From JAIQFF01 sp963725615 (lineage in GTDB: Bacteria > Acidobacteriota > Terriglobia > Terriglobales > Acidobacteriaceae), in assembly GCA_963725615.1 (NCBI GenBank), contig CAVRZO010000008.1, forward strand, positions 1 through 64,000: a stretch of DNA of 64,000 nt, read 5' to 3'. Under the pieces are notes generated by a model. That model did not search any database and had not been told where the DNA came from. It saw only the letters and a list, made by a program, of their open reading frames with translations. Both the position numbers and the translations under genes were made by a program. Positions 24,915-32,811 of this stretch are shown here, one piece after another. Position 1 is the stretch's first letter. The number at the start of each line of letters is the position of its first letter.

Positions 24915-25514
24915 CTACATGGTCTTGATATCCAGACTTCGCCACAGATACCAGCAGGCCACCGACCGGTAGGGTTCCCACGGCTTTGCGATCTTCGCCA
25001 TCACTTCGGGTCTGGGCATCTTGCGCTTCTTGTAATGTTTCTTGATCGCCATCTGGATGCCGTAGTCTCCCGTGGGCAGCACGTTGGGACGGCGCAGGGT
25101 GAACATCAAAAACATTTGTGCAGTCCATACGCCCACCCCTTTGACTTGGGTCAGGTGCTTGATGACGTCATCATCGGTCATTTCGGGCAGGCGGGTGAAG
25201 TCGAGTTCGCCGCGCGACGCGCGTGCGGCCAAGTCTTTGAGGTAAGACGATTTCTGTTTGGATAGTCCCACGGAGCGCAACTGGGCGTCAGTCAGTTGGA
25301 GAATTCCTTCTGCCGTAACTGGTTCTCCAGTCAGAGCTGCGAAACGTTTGAAAATAGTTACCGCAGCTTTGCCGTTTAGCTGCTGATAGACGATGGCCTC
25401 CGCCAGACTGTGAAATTCCGGCGGGCCAAACTCCATGCGGAAGCCGCCGACACGCTCAATTATGGCGGCAAGCATAGGGTCGGATTTCTTGAGATGGTTG
25501 ATCGCTTTGCGCAT
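24915..25514 (-). CDS. DNA-3-methyladenine glycosylase II-like (AlkA/HhH-GPD)
   Basis: 199 residues of the HhH-GPD fold: a YQQLNGKAA helix near 45, the helix-hairpin-helix LTQVKGVGVWTAQMFLMF near 120-137, and the catalytic Asp in LPTGDYGIQ near 145, followed by the PWEPYRSVACWYLW helix. It removes alkylated bases in base-excision repair. The protein lacks the N-terminal AlkA_N domain of E. coli AlkA, as in many short homologues. ATG 25514 is preferred to a TTG at 25538. Confidence 0.9.
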   Translation of the reverse strand: MRKAINHLKKSDPMLAAIIERVGGFRMEFGPPEFHSLAEAIVYQQLNGKAAVTIFKRFAALTGEPVTAEGILQLTDAQLRSVGLSKQKSSYLKDLAARASRGELDFTRLPEMTDDDVIKHLTQVKGVGVWTAQMFLMFTLRRPNVLPTGDYGIQMAIKKHYKKRKMPRPEVMAKIAKPWEPYRSVACWYLWRSLDIKTM

Positions 25515-25573
25515 GCCAATATTTTTGACGTGGTTCAAGTGCTGGAGGATAGCAAAGGACGGTTTCCGAAATC

Positions 25574-26503
25574 TCAGGAAAGATACTGCACGGTTTGCCG
25601 GATCAAGTCGACTGTACCCTCATAAGGATCGGCAACATCGTCCCACTCCATTGAGCAATAACCTTGGTAGCCGTGCCGCTTCATGAAGCCGAAAGTCTTC
25701 GCCATATCCACATGCACCGTGATGCCCTGGCTATTGATCTCGGAGGACTTCACATGCGAGATGGAGTAAGCCTTGCTGAACATGGCGTCAATCCCCCGGT
25801 AAGCGTAGTCAGTATCCTTCGCGGCCAGCGTGTTGCCGAAGTCGGGCAAGGTGTGCAGCCACGGGCTGTTCACTTTCTCGACCAGCGAGACCAGAAAGAA
25901 CGGGTCTTCGCTGACCGCATTGTCATTCTCGAGGGAGACGACGATATTCCTGACCGATGCGTACTCGACTACTCGCGCCAGACTCTCGGCGGTGCGATCC
26001 AGGTCCGGCTTCGAGTCTTTTGCCGGAGGAAGATTGGTGCGAATGCCCGGCGAACCGGTGGCGACAGCGTTGTCCACCCACTTTTTGCTGAAGGCGATCG
26101 CCCGTTCACGCTCGGCGCGGTCCAGCGCATAGGGGCTATGCTCCCCGTCCACTGCAATGTTCACCACCGTTGATCTCCCTTTTTCCACGGCCGCGCGAAA
26201 CTGCTCCAGATATTTCGGATCGGTCGAAGGAAAGTGTGCGGACCAGGGCTCGATCTTGTTGATCTGGAACTTCTCCACGGCGTGGGCGGCGAAGTCTTTG
26301 AGGTCCATGGGATATGCCGCTTTGCACTCCGCTCCGGCGATGAACTTCCGGAAAGGGTATGAGGCGATGGCGATGCGGTCTCGCGGTTTCGATGGGAAAT
26401 ACAGATCGGGAGCAGAGCTGGCGTGGGCGAAAGCCGGTCCTAGCCATACTCCAACCGTGGCGGTCGCGGATTGCTCAAGGAATCGTCTTCGAGTCGTCGG
26501 CAA
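25574..26503 (-). CDS. Tat-exported sugar phosphate isomerase/epimerase-like TIM barrel
   Basis: 309 residues starting with a twin-arginine leader (TTRRRFLEQSATATVGVW...AHA), then an AP-endonuclease-2-type TIM barrel (about 45-305) with metal-site-like residues in SLENDNA (Glu near 200), HTLPDFGN (near 230), HVKSSE (near 265) and SMEWDD (near 290). Start TTG 26503 is inferred from the Tat motif; a longer frame to 26680 would run into the divergent gene at 26601. Proteins of this class act on sugars or inositols; the substrate is unknown. Confidence 0.78.
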   Translation of the reverse strand: MPTTRRRFLEQSATATVGVWLGPAFAHASSAPDLYFPSKPRDRIAIASYPFRKFIAGAECKAAYPMDLKDFAAHAVEKFQINKIEPWSAHFPSTDPKYLEQFRAAVEKGRSTVVNIAVDGEHSPYALDRAERERAIAFSKKWVDNAVATGSPGIRTNLPPAKDSKPDLDRTAESLARVVEYASVRNIVVSLENDNAVSEDPFFLVSLVEKVNSPWLHTLPDFGNTLAAKDTDYAYRGIDAMFSKAYSISHVKSSEINSQGITVHVDMAKTFGFMKRHGYQGYCSMEWDDVADPYEGTVDLIRQTVQYLS

Positions 26504-26546
26504 GTTGGTCAGTCTAGCACGGTCGAGCTTGCCGTAGCGCCCAGCA

Positions 26547-26565
26547 CGCGGGCGAGTCGCCCGCG
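26547..26565. repeat. GC-rich palindrome (left of sulfotransferase gene)
   Basis: CGCGGGCGAGTCGCCCGCG is a 9-bp stem around one base. An inverted counterpart with the reverse centre lies at 27184-27202, so the pair flanks the sulfotransferase-like gene. Confidence 0.65.
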
Positions 26566-26600
26566 TCCACACGAGCGCCTCACCATTTACTATTGGGACC

Positions 26601-27164
26601 ATGATCACCATTGTCTCCGGGCTGCCCCGCTCCGGCACTTCGCTCATGATGCAGATGCTGGCTGCGGGCGGCATGCCCATCCTCTCGGACGGCGAACGCC
26701 GGGCTGACGTTGATAACCCGCGGGGCTATCTGGAATGGGAACGCATTAAGCAGTTGCCCAAGGACCCGGGCTGCATTGCGGAAGCGGAGGGCAAGGCGGT
26801 GAAAGTGATTTCCCAACTTCTGCTTTCGCTTCCAGCACAGCATGAGTATCGTGTCATCTTCATGCAACGTCCTTTGCCGGAAGTGATGGCGTCACAGGAC
26901 GAGATGCTCCGCCGGCGAGGAAATTTTGATCCGGGCGAGGACAATTCCGTGGTGGCACGGGCGTTTCAGGGCCACCTGTCCGACGTCTATGGCTGGCTCA
27001 ATGGCAAACCCCACGTAAGAGTGAACCGCGTTCAATATCACGCTGTGCTACGCGAGCCTAAAGAGACCGCAGAGAGCGTTGCAACGTTTTTGGAAGTCCC
27101 GCTCGATGTCGAGGCCATGGCAAAGCAGGTAGACGGAACTCTGTACCGGCAACGCCGCAAGTAG
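26601..27164 (+). CDS. sulfotransferase-like P-loop protein
   Basis: 187 residues opening with the 5'-phosphosulfate (PAPS) loop GLPRSGTSLMMQML (residues 7-20), the hallmark of sulfotransferase-family proteins. The 3'-phosphate-binding region would be RPLPEVMASQDEML (near 95), with ETAESVATFLEVPL near 155. It is shorter than typical sulfotransferases (about 250-300), so it is called by family only. Acceptor unknown. It stands alone between two inverted GC palindromes. Confidence 0.75.
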   Translation: MITIVSGLPRSGTSLMMQMLAAGGMPILSDGERRADVDNPRGYLEWERIKQLPKDPGCIAEAEGKAVKVISQLLLSLPAQHEYRVIFMQRPLPEVMASQDEMLRRRGNFDPGEDNSVVARAFQGHLSDVYGWLNGKPHVRVNRVQYHAVLREPKETAESVATFLEVPLDVEAMAKQVDGTLYRQRRK

Positions 27165-27183
27165 TTATTCGTGCACGCGTGGT

Positions 27184-27202
27184 CGCGGGCGACTCGCCCG
27201 CG
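27184..27202. repeat. GC-rich palindrome (right of sulfotransferase gene)
   Basis: CGCGGGCGACTCGCCCGCG, the inverted counterpart of 26547-26565. It lies seven bases before the stop of the converging ORF6N gene. Confidence 0.65.
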
Positions 27203-27208
27203 AAAGCC

Positions 27209-27745
27209 TCAAGTCTTGCCGGGTGGCAACTGAAAACCAATCCCGCGCTTTGACGGTCGCTCCGGAACCATGAGTTCCTTGATGGCTTCAATGATGTCCT
27301 GAATCGCGGTGTCATGGGTCTCCAGGCGGCGATCCAATTCGTTTATCTTGGCTGCGAGCTGGCGGTTTTTGGCCACCATTTCGCGCATGCGCACGAAGGC
27401 GCGGACGACGAAGACGCTCATCTCGATGGCCCGCTTCGAATTGAGCACGGTTGCAGCCATGATCGCGCCGTGTTCGGTGAAGGCATAAGGTGGATAGCGG
27501 CGGCCACCGCGGCCTTTCTTTGAGATCACAATTTGTGATCTCAAAGCTTCGTCTTCTTTGGCCGTAAGCTGGAATGTGAAATCTGTCGGAAACCGGTCCC
27601 GATTGCGTTTTATCTGCTGGTTTAGCTGTCTGACTGGGACGCCGTAGAGCTCGGCGAGGTCGCTATCGAGAATGACCCTCTGGTGGCGAAGGAAAAGGAT
27701 TCGCGATTCTACCGGTATTGCGAGATGGGACGGGCGTTTTGACAT
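27209..27745 (-). CDS. ORF6N-domain DNA-binding protein
   Basis: 178 residues. The N-terminal ORF6N (KilA-N-related) domain spans about 12-115: VILDSDLAELYGV, LNQQIKRNRDRFPTDF, GGRRYPPYAFTEHGAIMAA. It is followed by a coiled-coil-prone helix (about 118-155, LAAKINELDRRLETHDTAI). Such proteins come from phage antirepressor-type families but are common as single chromosomal genes. Start ATG 27745 (MSKRPSHLA) is preferred; upstream in-frame codons run through two 27-bp palindromes that look like operators. A third, perfect palindrome lies inside the gene. It probably binds these sites and represses itself; this is inference. Confidence 0.85.
   Translation of the reverse strand: MSKRPSHLAIPVESRILFLRHQRVILDSDLAELYGVPVRQLNQQIKRNRDRFPTDFTFQLTAKEDEALRSQIVISKKGRGGRRYPPYAFTEHGAIMAATVLNSKRAIEMSVFVVRAFVRMREMVAKNRQLAAKINELDRRLETHDTAIQDIIEAIKELMVPERPSKRGIGFQLPPGKT
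27519..27545. promoter_or_regulatory. perfect 13-1-13 palindrome inside the ORF6N gene
   Basis: Half-site TTTGAGATCACAA, centre at 27532, then its exact reverse complement. On the coding strand it encodes part of LRSQIVISKKG. It differs from the two upstream palindromes at only a few positions in each half. Confidence 0.7.
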
Positions 27746-27772
27746 GAGACCCGGGGAGAGTATACAGCGCGG

Positions 27773-27841
27773 TTCGAGGTCGCAAATTGCGACCTCAAGA
27801 TTCATAGGGTCCTGTTTGAGGTTGCAATTTGTGACCTCAAA
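27773..27841. promoter_or_regulatory. two 27-bp palindromes upstream of the ORF6N gene
   Basis: Site A is 27773-27799 (centre 27786, 11 of 13 pairs) and site B is 27815-27841 (centre 27828, 11 of 13 pairs, with two more pairs if extended). Both fit the half-site TTTGAGGTYRCAA. Centres are 42 bp apart, close to four helical turns, so proteins bound to both would sit on one face of DNA. They occupy the promoter/leader of the gene starting at 27745. Confidence 0.72.
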
Positions 27842-27912
27842 CATTTTGCCGATTGGGAGTTATGACAAGGTGCAAGCAGGCGGGAGAGGGCGCCCGCCCC
27901 ACGACGACCAGA

Positions 27913-29712
27913 CTACGTGATGCTTACTTCAGTGTAGGTTCCGAACACTTCGCGGAGGGCTTCGCAGATTTCGCCGACCGTGGCATAGGCTCGTACCGCA
28001 TCGACGATGTAAGGCATGGTATTGGCCGGGGAGATGTCTCCGTTGGCTGACTGTCGCGGCTCCTGGGCCGCGGCTTTCTTCAAAGCATCCAAACGCCGTC
28101 GAACTTCCTCATTAGACCGGCGTGCACGCAAGGATTTCAGTTTCGCCGATTGTTGCCGAGCCACGCTTTCATCAATGTAGAGAGTGTGCAGCGGCTCTTC
28201 TTCGATCACAAATTCGTTCGCGCCCACGATGATCTTTTCTTTGGCTTCAGCGGCACGCTGGTATTGGTACGAGGCCTCGGCGACTTCCTTCTGCGGATAT
28301 CCGCGCTCGATGGCTTTGACCATGCCACCCATCGCATCCAGCTTGCCGAAATAGTCGAACGCGCCTTTTTCCATAGCGAGCGTCAAGTTCTCAAGAAAAT
28401 ACGACCCGCCCAGAGGATCGACGGTCTGCGTCACTCCGGATTCGTAGGCGATGATCTGCTGGGTGCGCAGCGCGATGCGCGCCGCTTCTTCGGTGGGCAG
28501 CGCCAGGGCTTCATCGTAGGAATCCGTGTGCAGCGATTGAGTACCGCCCAGCACCGCAGCCATGGCCTGCAGCGCCACGCGGGCGATGTTGTTCATGGGT
28601 TGCTGCGCCGGCAACGACACTCCCGCGGTCTGGGTGTGAAAACGCAGCAACCAGCTACGCTGGTTCTTCGCTTTGAAGCGGTCCTGCATTACCTGATACC
28701 AGATCTTGCGTGCGGCGCGGTACTTTGCGATCTCCTCGAAGAAATCATTGTGGGCGTTGAAGAAGAAGCTGAGCCGCGGGCCGAAGTCGTCCACATCCAG
28801 GCCTCGCCTCTGGGCCCACTCCACATATTCGACGCCGTCATACAGGGTGAAAGCCAGTTCCTGCAGCGCGGTTGAGCCTGCTTCCCGGATGTGGTATCCG
28901 CTGATGGAAATGGTATTGAACTTCGGCGTGAATCTGGAGCCGAACTCGAAGGTGTCTACCACCAGGCGCATCGAGGGCGCCGGGGGATAGATGTATTCCT
29001 TCTGCGCGATGTACTCCTTGAGGATGTCATTCTGCAGTGTTCCGGAGATTTTCTTCCAGTCCGCGCCCTGCTTTTCGGCGACGACCAAGTACATCGCCCA
29101 GAGCACTGATGCGGGCGAATTGATGGTCATCGAGACCGTGGTCTTTTCCAGGGGGATGCCACCGAACAGAATCTCCATATCCTCGAGCGAATCGATGGCG
29201 ACGCCGCACTTGCCGACTTCACCTTCGCTCGCGGGATGATCGGAGTCATAACCCATGAGCGTGGGGAGATCGAAGGCCACCGACAGTCCGCTGCCGCCGC
29301 TTTCCAGCAGGTATTTGTAACGCTGGTTGGTTTCTTCCGGCGAGGCGAAGCCGGAGAATTGCCGCATGGTAAAAAGTTTGCCGCGGTACCCACTGGCGTG
29401 AATGCCGCGGGTGAAGGGCGGCTGCCCGGGGTAGCCCAGATATTTTTCGGCGCTCCAGTCTTCGGGCAGATCGGCTTGGGTGTAGAGGCGGCGAACCGGC
29501 GTGCCGGATATCGTGGTAAAGCGGGCGGGGCCGTGCTCGTCCCGATTGATGCCGGTGTTTGCCCCGATCGGCTTCTCCGGCGCTTTTTCCAGGGTCGGAA
29601 GAAGAGTCTTCTCCGCCCACTCTTTTTCGCCCGGAGAGGGACGGCGTCCCTCAAACACATCGGCAATCGGGTTTTCGGCGACTGGTGGCTTGTTCGGGTT
29701 CTTATCGGGCAT
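27913..29712 (-). CDS. methylmalonyl-CoA mutase, catalytic (large) subunit
   Basis: About 599 residues of the mutase TIM-barrel domain without a cobalamin-binding C-terminus. Motifs visible: FTRGIHASGYRGKLFTMRQF, LSVAFDLPTLMGYDSDHP, TTVSMTINSPA, ISGYHIREAGSTA, RFHTQTAGVSL and GGTQSLHTDSYDEALALP. The last matches methylmalonyl-CoA rather than isobutyryl-CoA mutases only loosely, so substrate is inferred. The B12 domain is supplied by the gene at 24363-24782. ATG 29712 (MPDKNPN) is used; ATG 29736 is also possible. Function: isomerisation of (R)-methylmalonyl-CoA to succinyl-CoA. Confidence 0.93.
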   Translation of the reverse strand: MPDKNPNKPPVAENPIADVFEGRRPSPGEKEWAEKTLLPTLEKAPEKPIGANTGINRDEHGPARFTTISGTPVRRLYTQADLPEDWSAEKYLGYPGQPPFTRGIHASGYRGKLFTMRQFSGFASPEETNQRYKYLLESGGSGLSVAFDLPTLMGYDSDHPASEGEVGKCGVAIDSLEDMEILFGGIPLEKTTVSMTINSPASVLWAMYLVVAEKQGADWKKISGTLQNDILKEYIAQKEYIYPPAPSMRLVVDTFEFGSRFTPKFNTISISGYHIREAGSTALQELAFTLYDGVEYVEWAQRRGLDVDDFGPRLSFFFNAHNDFFEEIAKYRAARKIWYQVMQDRFKAKNQRSWLLRFHTQTAGVSLPAQQPMNNIARVALQAMAAVLGGTQSLHTDSYDEALALPTEEAARIALRTQQIIAYESGVTQTVDPLGGSYFLENLTLAMEKGAFDYFGKLDAMGGMVKAIERGYPQKEVAEASYQYQRAAEAKEKIIVGANEFVIEEEPLHTLYIDESVARQQSAKLKSLRARRSNEEVRRRLDALKKAAAQEPRQSANGDISPANTMPYIVDAVRAYATVGEICEALREVFGTYTEVSIT

Positions 29713-29785
29713 GTTGACCGCGCCTGCTTCGATCATAGAAGAGGGTTGTGCGGCGGGCAAGGTACAAACGTGCCTGTAGCGCACG

Positions 29786-29820
29786 AGACCACGTGGGGAC
29801 AGCCGCCCCCGGCTGTCCGG
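29786..29820. repeat. CACGTGGGGACAGCC-type palindromic repeat, single copy
   Basis: GACCACGTGGGGACAGCC and an inner GGACAGCCG/CGGCTGTCC hairpin. The same sequence opens the 123-bp element at 36859-36981. The rest of the gap up to 30012 has no supported gene. Confidence 0.65.
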
Positions 29821-30012
29821 CAGAGCGGAGAGCTACTCGTTTCCTAAAAGCCTAGTGGCCTGTCGCAGTGAGTTCGTTACTGCGAGTGCAGAAGGGCGAT
29901 GCTGTTGATGCCCGAATGCTGGTACATTCGACCGGACAGCCAACGGCAGCTTTGCCTGTAACTCTTGTTCCGCTGCTGCACGAGCGGGACGCTCGCGCCT
30001 ACATTGGACCGA

Positions 30013-32427
30013 TTATGGTCCTACTACTGGCGGGCTGGGTGGTCCGTCGTCGGTCTTCTCGGCCTCTGGCTCAGGCGCAACGGGAGGAAGTACGTTGGCC
30101 TGGGTAAGTCCGGCGCCCTCGTTTCCTAAAGCCCGCGATGTCACCGTCAGGCCTGACTGTTTGCGCAGCTCTCGCAGAATGTCCTGCCGTTCGTGGCCGG
30201 CGTATTCGCGGGCAAAGCGGGTCAGGGCCTCGGTCAGAATGTCGTGGTGATGCAATGTCTCCAAACCCGGCTCGCGCGTGATGTTCAGCCACAGCCGGTG
30301 GACAAGATGGACGTCCTCGGTTTTCAACGACGGCGTGTGGGGGCCGATGTGGAAGGTATCAACTTTGAGGTCGGGGTAAACGACCTGGAAAATAAATTGC
30401 CGCTTCGGCTCGGGCATTGCCTCCCAGGCATGTCCCAGATAAAAAGCCTGCTCCTGGGCGCTCATCTTGCTCGATAGCCCTGAGACCACCGCGGAAGCTT
30501 CCAGATTATTGGCGGTCTGCACGATCGCTGACCACGGGTCGCGCGCCGGCACCACCAGCAGCGACACATGCTTGCCGAAGCCTTCCGCCACCGCAACCGC
30601 ACGTGTAAACAATTGCTGCTCGTAGTCGCTGAAGATCTGCTCCGTCGAAAGATCATAGGCCGCGGAGCCGAACTGGCTCACACGTGCAGACATGACGACG
30701 ATGTCCTGCTCCTTGGTATCGATGCGCTCCAGCGCCCACTTCAGGTGGCTGAGCGTGTTGTAATCGCGGACCGTGACCATCACATTCCCGGCACGGATCC
30801 CCAGACCGGTGCGCTCCACCGTATCGCTTTGCAGCAGCTGGAAGTGTTCCTTCATACGCTGCTCGGCCAGGGCATGCTTGCTCCGGTTCAGCCGCTCGGA
30901 AATGGTGAAGATGAGGAAGAACGCGCCGGCAAAACCGAGGCCCGCAACCGTTGCAATTGACTTGGTAAACAGGTTCAGAATGGCAGTACAAAGCAGTACC
31001 AGGAAGACCGAGAAAAGACCCACCGGTAACTCGTGGCCGGCGATGGTGATGTTGGGCGGCACCTTCCAGCCCCGCTCGCCTTTGTACTTGACGCGCAGTA
31101 CCAGCATGGCCAGGCTATTGAAGGTGAAGCTCCAGATCACTCCGAAGGCGTACGCCTCGCCCAGCAGATAGACGTTGCCGCGGCTCACCAGAATGGTAGA
31201 AACCTGGAGCAGCACGACCAGGTTGACAATTCGGTAGGTGGTGCCGAACCGCGGATGCGGCTGCCTAAACCAGTCGGTGAGAACGCCGTCTTCCGAAATG
31301 CGGTTGAGCACGCCGTTGGAACCGATGATAGCGGTATTGACTGCGCCCGAAAGGATCAGGAAACCCACCACCACCACGAACGCACGGAAAGCCAGCCGCA
31401 GTAGCAGGGGCCCGTACTGGTACATGGCCAGCCCGGCGATCAGGTTGTCCTTGTAAACCGGGACTCGGACCGAGTCCGGAATAATCATCACGAACAGAAG
31501 CGCCGTGAGTCCGGTAAAAACGAAGCTATAGACCGCGATGATGATCGCCGCCCGCTTCAGGTTCTTCAGCTTGGGATGCGCCAGCTCGCGGTTGACCTGG
31601 GCGAGCGACTCCTCGCCGCTCATGGCCAGCACGGAGTGTCCGAAGGCGATCAAGATGCCGAGTATGGCGAACTTGGAAGCCAGCCCGTGCGCCAGATCGG
31701 TGTGTTTCAAAAAGCCCAGGGCTTCTTCGCTGAACTTCAGACTGTCGGCGGTGGGCAGCGGCACGGACTGGTATCCCTGCTTCAGCAGGGTCAGCGCCGA
31801 CCAGCCCAGAAGGATGACCACCATCACCGTGGTGATCTGCATTACCCGCAACGCCTTTTCGCTGGATTCCTGGATGCCCTTGGTGTTCTGCCACCAGAAG
31901 TAAGTAGTCACGAGCAGAGCAAAGATGACCGAGGTCCAGTTGACGTCAACGTGCGGCGTCCCGTGAAACATGTTGTGCAGGGCGCGCGGAATCCAGCCGT
32001 GAGCTTCGGCTGTGGCGAAGGTGTCGTTGATCAGTCCGGCGATGTATTGCCCGGCGGAAACCCCGGAAATCGGCCCGGTCAGGATGTAATCGAACATCAG
32101 GGCCGACACGCTGATCTTGGCCAGGGTACCGCCCAGCGCTTCTTTGACCACGCGGTAAACGCCCCCGCGGACGAACATGGAGCAACTTTCCACGTAAACA
32201 GCGCGGACGGCGAAGGAGAACAGCATCACCGCCACAATGAACCAGGGGGCAGATTTTCCGATGGCCTGCTCGGCGATACCCGCGGCATAGAATGCGGACG
32301 ACCCGAGATCGTTCAACACGATGGCCGCCGCTCGCCAGTACGAGATAAACGTCAGCATTACTGACGTCGCGACCACGATGCGAACGCGGCTACTGGTTGA
32401 GTCCGCGGGTTGTGGAGGGGATGCCAT
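30013..32427 (-). CDS. APC-superfamily amino-acid/polyamine-type permease with large C-terminal domain
   Basis: About 804 residues. Residues about 20-510 contain some 12 membrane helices of the APC fold (first helix TSVMLTFISYWRAAAIVLN, then FDYILTGPISGVSAGQYIAGL and SGEESLAQVNRELAHPK). The last 260 residues are soluble and resemble a cytoplasmic universal-stress-like domain (MVTVRDYNTLSHLKWALERID, VVMSARVSQ, LVVPARDPW). ATG 32427 (MASPPQPADS) is preferred over one 11 codons earlier. Substrate unknown; the tail suggests regulated uptake. Confidence 0.85.
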   Translation of the reverse strand: MASPPQPADSTSSRVRIVVATSVMLTFISYWRAAAIVLNDLGSSAFYAAGIAEQAIGKSAPWFIVAVMLFSFAVRAVYVESCSMFVRGGVYRVVKEALGGTLAKISVSALMFDYILTGPISGVSAGQYIAGLINDTFATAEAHGWIPRALHNMFHGTPHVDVNWTSVIFALLVTTYFWWQNTKGIQESSEKALRVMQITTVMVVILLGWSALTLLKQGYQSVPLPTADSLKFSEEALGFLKHTDLAHGLASKFAILGILIAFGHSVLAMSGEESLAQVNRELAHPKLKNLKRAAIIIAVYSFVFTGLTALLFVMIIPDSVRVPVYKDNLIAGLAMYQYGPLLLRLAFRAFVVVVGFLILSGAVNTAIIGSNGVLNRISEDGVLTDWFRQPHPRFGTTYRIVNLVVLLQVSTILVSRGNVYLLGEAYAFGVIWSFTFNSLAMLVLRVKYKGERGWKVPPNITIAGHELPVGLFSVFLVLLCTAILNLFTKSIATVAGLGFAGAFFLIFTISERLNRSKHALAEQRMKEHFQLLQSDTVERTGLGIRAGNVMVTVRDYNTLSHLKWALERIDTKEQDIVVMSARVSQFGSAAYDLSTEQIFSDYEQQLFTRAVAVAEGFGKHVSLLVVPARDPWSAIVQTANNLEASAVVSGLSSKMSAQEQAFYLGHAWEAMPEPKRQFIFQVVYPDLKVDTFHIGPHTPSLKTEDVHLVHRLWLNITREPGLETLHHHDILTEALTRFAREYAGHERQDILRELRKQSGLTVTSRALGNEGAGLTQANVLPPVAPEPEAEKTDDGPPSPPVVGP

Positions 32428-32613
32428 CGCGAGGCGGGCTAGCCGATGTGCGCGCTGCAATCGTCGCCATCCGGCGGCGGGTCATAAACAACGCTTATAA
32501 ACTGTAGCAGAAGAATTCTATCCCTGAGGAGAAGCCCCATACGAGCCCCACATCTTAGTTCATCGAGCAAGTGTGGCGTGGATCGAAAAATCGAATATAC
32601 CCAATCGGTGTAG

Positions 32614-32662
32614 GGCCAGACCTCGGACGTCGGACTTCAGACCTCGGACCCTGGACCTGTAG
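32614..32662. repeat. degenerate 7-bp tandem repeat (locus 5a)
   Basis: Seven units: ggccaga, cctcgga, cgtcgga, cttcaga, cctcgga, ccctgga, cctgtag. Their complements resemble the units of the block at 32704-32801, so the two blocks are inverted with respect to each other. The gap 32461-32613 holds nothing else recognisable. Confidence 0.72.
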
Positions 32663-32703
32663 ACACTGCCGAACATGTGAAGGCTCCCTTTCGTGCAGCC
32701 TGG

Positions 32704-32801
32704 GACTGGAGTCCGGAGTTTGAGGTTCGAGGTTTGAGTCCGAAGTCGGAGGTCTGGGGTCCAAAGTCTGAGGTCCGACGTCCGAAGTCCGACGTTTGTT
32801 A
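32704..32801. repeat. degenerate 7-bp tandem repeat (locus 5b), up to 14 units
   Basis: Consecutive units include gactgga, gtccgga, gtttgag, gttcgag, gtttgag, tccgaag, tcggagg, tctgggg, tccaaag, tctgagg, tccgacg, tccgaag, tccgacg. This is the longest block in the window and ends about ten bases before the lnt start. If a more upstream lnt start were used, the repeat would be read as EVRGLSPKSEV-type residues. Confidence 0.78.
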
Positions 32802-32811
32802 TGCTTGCAGC

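Noticed and set aside
26504..26680. Longer N-terminus of the TIM-barrel gene
   Set aside because: It would overlap the divergent sulfotransferase start and displace the Tat leader, which needs to be N-terminal.
27209..27745. Remnant of an integrated prophage around the ORF6N gene
   Set aside because: No other phage gene, integrase or attachment site nearby; ORF6N genes are commonly solitary.
32677..32811. Possible N-terminal extension of lnt of 45 residues
   Set aside because: It would translate the 7-bp tandem repeat (EVRGLSPKSEV type) and has no homology or good ribosome site; the first membrane helix begins soon after TTG 32812.
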